Shown here: positions 24,773 to 26,598 of the stretch, one piece after another
Numbering within the stretch: position 1 is the stretch's first letter
Layout: each line of letters opens with the position of its first letter
Origin: UBA8444 sp964003875
GTDB taxonomy: Bacteria > Bacteroidota > Bacteroidia > Flavobacteriales > UBA7312
Assembly: GCA_964003875.1 (NCBI GenBank)
Contig: CAXFLH010000010.1
Coordinates: forward strand, 1-26,598
Direction: 5' to 3'
Length of the DNA: 26,598 nt
Made by a program: the position numbers and the translations under genes
The notes under the pieces: model-generated
Databases searched by the model: none
Told to the model about the DNA's origin: nothing
What the model saw: the letters and a program-made list of their open reading frames with translations, nothing else

Positions 24773-24945
24773 TTAACTTGTTAATTAAAAATTAAATACG
24801 CTTTTTTTCTTTGTTAAAATTGAAAAACAAATGTGTTAATAAAAAAGTTTAAAAAAAAATTTTCTAGCCCTTGATTTTAATGTTTTTTTTACAGATATGA
24901 TTTTTTTTATGGCTCTTATCTGAAAGACAAATCAAAAACTTTTTT
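24773..24945. other. very AT-rich gap upstream of dnaA
   Basis: About 81% A+T by hand count (32 G/C in 173), with long A and T runs (for example 24851-24859 and 24883-24890). It holds the dnaA leader and the end of the nucleotidase transcript. No exact DnaA box (TTATCCACA) is present; the best I find is TTATTAACA on the minus strand (24834-24842), two mismatches. An unwinding element is possible, but an origin is not demonstrated. Confidence 0.45.
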
Positions 24946-25875
24946 TTAGGCAATAACATCTAATACATTGCTATCAAATGCGTGATCAAAATTACGATAA
25001 TTTGACATATTTTTATCAAAATAGTAGTCAATTTTACCTAATTTAATAGCTCCAAAACCGACTTGGCTGATAAGTACATCTTTTTTTACACTATTTTTTA
25101 CAATTACGGGCTCATTGAGAAAGGAATGAGTATGCCCACCAATTATCAAATCGATGTTTTTAGTTTGAGCAGCTAACTTCATATCACTGACTTTGCTGTT
25201 TTTGTATTTAAAGCCTAAATGAGACAGGCAAATGACTAAATCACAATTCAACTTTTTCTTAAGATAATGGGCTTTTTTATTGGCTACTGATACAGGGTCT
25301 AAATATTGTGTGTTGCCATAAAGCTTGGAATCAACCAGACCTTCTAACTCTATACCTATTCCCAATACTCCTACTTTTATTCCTCCTTTATTAAATACTT
25401 TATGAGGTATTACCTTATCCACTAATATAGTATTGCTAAAGTCATAGTTTGAAGATATGAATGGGAAATTAGCATGATGCATTTGACTAGCTAGTCCATC
25501 TATACCATTATCAAAGTCATGATTTCCAATAGTCACGGCATCATAACCTATATCACTCATTAGTCTAAATTCTAATTCTCCACCAAACAGATTGAAGTAA
25601 GGAGTACCTTGAAATATATCTCCAGCATCTAACAAAAGAATGTTTTCTTCTTCTTGTCTTATCTTTTTAACTAGCGAGGACAATTGAAACATACCTCCTA
25701 AGCCTTTATTCCTTCCTGAAGAAAATGCTTCGATATGACTGTGCATATCGTTGGTATGAAGTATGGTTAATTTAATTGGTTTTTTAGCATCGTTAGAAAA
25801 AGCTTGTAAAGGAGATAAACCTACAAGGGCAGTGCCTAGTCCAATTTGTTTTATGAATGTTCTTCTAGTTTTCAT
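24946..25875 (-). CDS. UshA-type metallophosphatase, catalytic domain only, Tat signal
   Basis: A 309-residue calcineurin-like phosphoesterase equivalent to the N-terminal half of 5'-nucleotidase/UshA, which hydrolyses nucleotides or related phosphoesters in the periplasm. Residues 3-10 (TRRTFIKQ) followed by a mild hydrophobic stretch and LQAFS form a twin-arginine signal. All dimetal motifs are intact: HTNDMHSH (about 40-47), LLDAGD (81-86), IGNHDFD (116-122), LSHLGF with His219, and GGHTH (246-250). It ends where the phosphatase domain ends; the nucleotide-specificity domain is a separate gene directly upstream (11-base overlap). The two proteins probably act together. Confidence 0.9.
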   Translation of the reverse strand: MKTRRTFIKQIGLGTALVGLSPLQAFSNDAKKPIKLTILHTNDMHSHIEAFSSGRNKGLGGMFQLSSLVKKIRQEEENILLLDAGDIFQGTPYFNLFGGELEFRLMSDIGYDAVTIGNHDFDNGIDGLASQMHHANFPFISSNYDFSNTILVDKVIPHKVFNKGGIKVGVLGIGIELEGLVDSKLYGNTQYLDPVSVANKKAHYLKKKLNCDLVICLSHLGFKYKNSKVSDMKLAAQTKNIDLIIGGHTHSFLNEPVIVKNSVKKDVLISQVGFGAIKLGKIDYYFDKNMSNYRNFDHAFDSNVLDVIA

Positions 25876-26542
25876 CGAATAGAATTAAATGTCTTTCGTC
25901 TAAGTTTGACGAAATGGTGTCCTTTTTAATACAATAGTTTATAAGAGCATCTCTCATTTTGATGCCCACTTTGTGTTGTGTTTTGTCTTTAAAGAATTTC
26001 ATTTTATCACCACCATTAGCCAAATAGTCTGTTGTAAGAACTAAAAACAAGCTGTCATTAAGCGTAAAGTCATCAGTAAAAGCTATAGGTTGGCCTTTGG
26101 TGATGTTGAAATAGGCTTTTAGATCAAGCATTTCAGTTTTGTTCAACTCTAAAACGACTAATTCGTTTTCGAAAGGCATAAGCTTATACAAATCTCTTTT
26201 AGTGATATCTCCTTGAGGTATAGGACTTCTTAGACCACCAATATTGAAAAAACTGAGGTCAATATCATCTTCATACATATCTTGAGCCATTTCTAAGCAA
26301 ACGTCAGAAGTCCAATTGCCAAGCAAACTCTCTGGTTTTGTTTTTTTCATCTCTTGTGTAGAATGACACAAAACAGCATTCATTTGAGCATCAAGCTCAG
26401 TTTTGTAGGGTAGAATAGTATAATACATGTTACTATCTACGTTTAAAGATTTTACATCGTAAACTTCACGATTCACGCTAGTGTATTCACTAGTAGATGG
26501 GCTTGATAGCGCAAGGGCTAATAAAAGGTAAATGAACTGCAT
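25865..26542 (-). CDS. separate 5'-nucleotidase C-terminal (substrate-binding) domain protein
   Basis: A 225-residue protein matching the C-terminal domain of UshA-type nucleotidases, which supplies adenine-stacking and phosphate-binding residues. Motifs: ESLLGNWTSDVCLEMA (about 71-86), FFNIGGLRSPIPQGDIT (98-114, with the conserved Arg105), PFENELVVLEL (123-133) and TTDYLANGGDKM (170-181). There is no metallophosphatase domain. The N-terminus (MQFIYLLLALALSSPSTS) is a short Sec-like signal without twin arginines. The gene comes first and its 3' end overlaps the catalytic-domain gene by 11 bases, so production is likely coupled. Gene order is C-domain then N-domain, the reverse of the fused protein. 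Confidence 0.87.
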   Translation of the reverse strand: MQFIYLLLALALSSPSTSEYTSVNREVYDVKSLNVDSNMYYTILPYKTELDAQMNAVLCHSTQEMKKTKPESLLGNWTSDVCLEMAQDMYEDDIDLSFFNIGGLRSPIPQGDITKRDLYKLMPFENELVVLELNKTEMLDLKAYFNITKGQPIAFTDDFTLNDSLFLVLTTDYLANGGDKMKFFKDKTQHKVGIKMRDALINYCIKKDTISSNLDERHLILFDEN

Positions 26543-26546
26543 AGCA

Positions 26547-26554
26547 CAAATCTA
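26547..26554 (-). promoter_or_regulatory. -7 box four bases before the nucleotidase C-domain start
   Basis: Minus-strand TAGATTTG is an exact TAnnTTTG match, followed by TGCT and then the ATG (26540-26542). Transcription would begin at or next to the start codon. A TTG at ideal -33 spacing is not seen. Confidence 0.45.
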
Positions 26555-26598
26555 AAATTTATACTTCAATTATTGTTAAAAAATTATTGATTAATTAA

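Noticed and set aside
24834..24842. TTATTAACA as a DnaA box supporting an origin next to dnaA.
   Set aside because: Two mismatches to the consensus, single copy, and in a segment so AT-rich that such near-matches are expected.

Overview
The window is a chromosomal segment of a low-GC member of the Bacteroidota, most likely a Flavobacteriales-type marine or aquatic bacterium. The evidence is the set of gene families (type B ribosomal protein L31, an ATP-dependent PEP carboxykinase, a long-form GAPDH, a LuxC-like acyl-CoA reductase beside an 'Alvin-type' ferredoxin, a beta-helix lipoprotein), the lack of strong Shine-Dalgarno sequences, and several upstream matches to the Bacteroidota promoter (TTG, about 19 bp, TAnnTTTG). 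Coding density is very high. No rRNA, tRNA, CRISPR array, transposase, integrase or prophage gene is visible, and the window reads as core chromosome rather than an island.

Layout. (1) 1-2248, minus: ferredoxin, a secreted protein of unknown function and serC (cut by the window edge) form one run; a LuxC-like acyl-CoA reductase diverges from it at 2304. (2) 3314-5173: a beta-helix lipoprotein (minus) and rpmE2 (plus) diverge from a shared promoter region. (3) 5227-7474, minus: pckA, and upstream of it a DUF423 membrane protein. (4) 7528-8856, plus: a LYS9-type saccharopine dehydrogenase. (5) 8846-11572, minus: an operon of long-form gap, a six-helix membrane protein of unknown function, and the tRNA methyltransferase trmN6. 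(6) 11696-17263, plus: a tight five-gene run of dapF, a GNAT acetyltransferase, a heptaheme cytochrome/TPR lipoprotein, mltG and a phosphohexomutase, closed by a hairpin. (7) 17333-18598, minus: a 2-Cys peroxiredoxin and tag. (8) 18684-20369, plus: ettA. (9) 20366-24772, minus: dnaA, a low-molecular-weight phosphatase, an RsmI-like methylase, a START-like protein and an LptF/LptG permease. (10) 24946-26542, minus: a UshA-type 5'-nucleotidase split into two genes.

Functionally, several genes belong to precursor and envelope metabolism: DAP epimerase, phosphohexomutase and MltG act on peptidoglycan or its precursors, and the LptF/G permease exports LPS. PEPCK and the long GAPDH fit gluconeogenesis. 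DnaA, Tag, TrmN6, EttA and L31 are information-processing functions.

No clearly new defence or mobile system was found. The points most worth a second look are the split nucleotidase whose halves carry different export signals, promoter boxes only four bases from the start codons of dapF and the nucleotidase gene (possible leaderless mRNAs), the seven-heme TPR lipoprotein inside a cell-wall operon, the long GAPDH with an altered NAD-binding loop, and an extra loop in the ferredoxin. All assignments come from reading the sequence; none was tested by database search. Residue positions and base composition were counted by hand.
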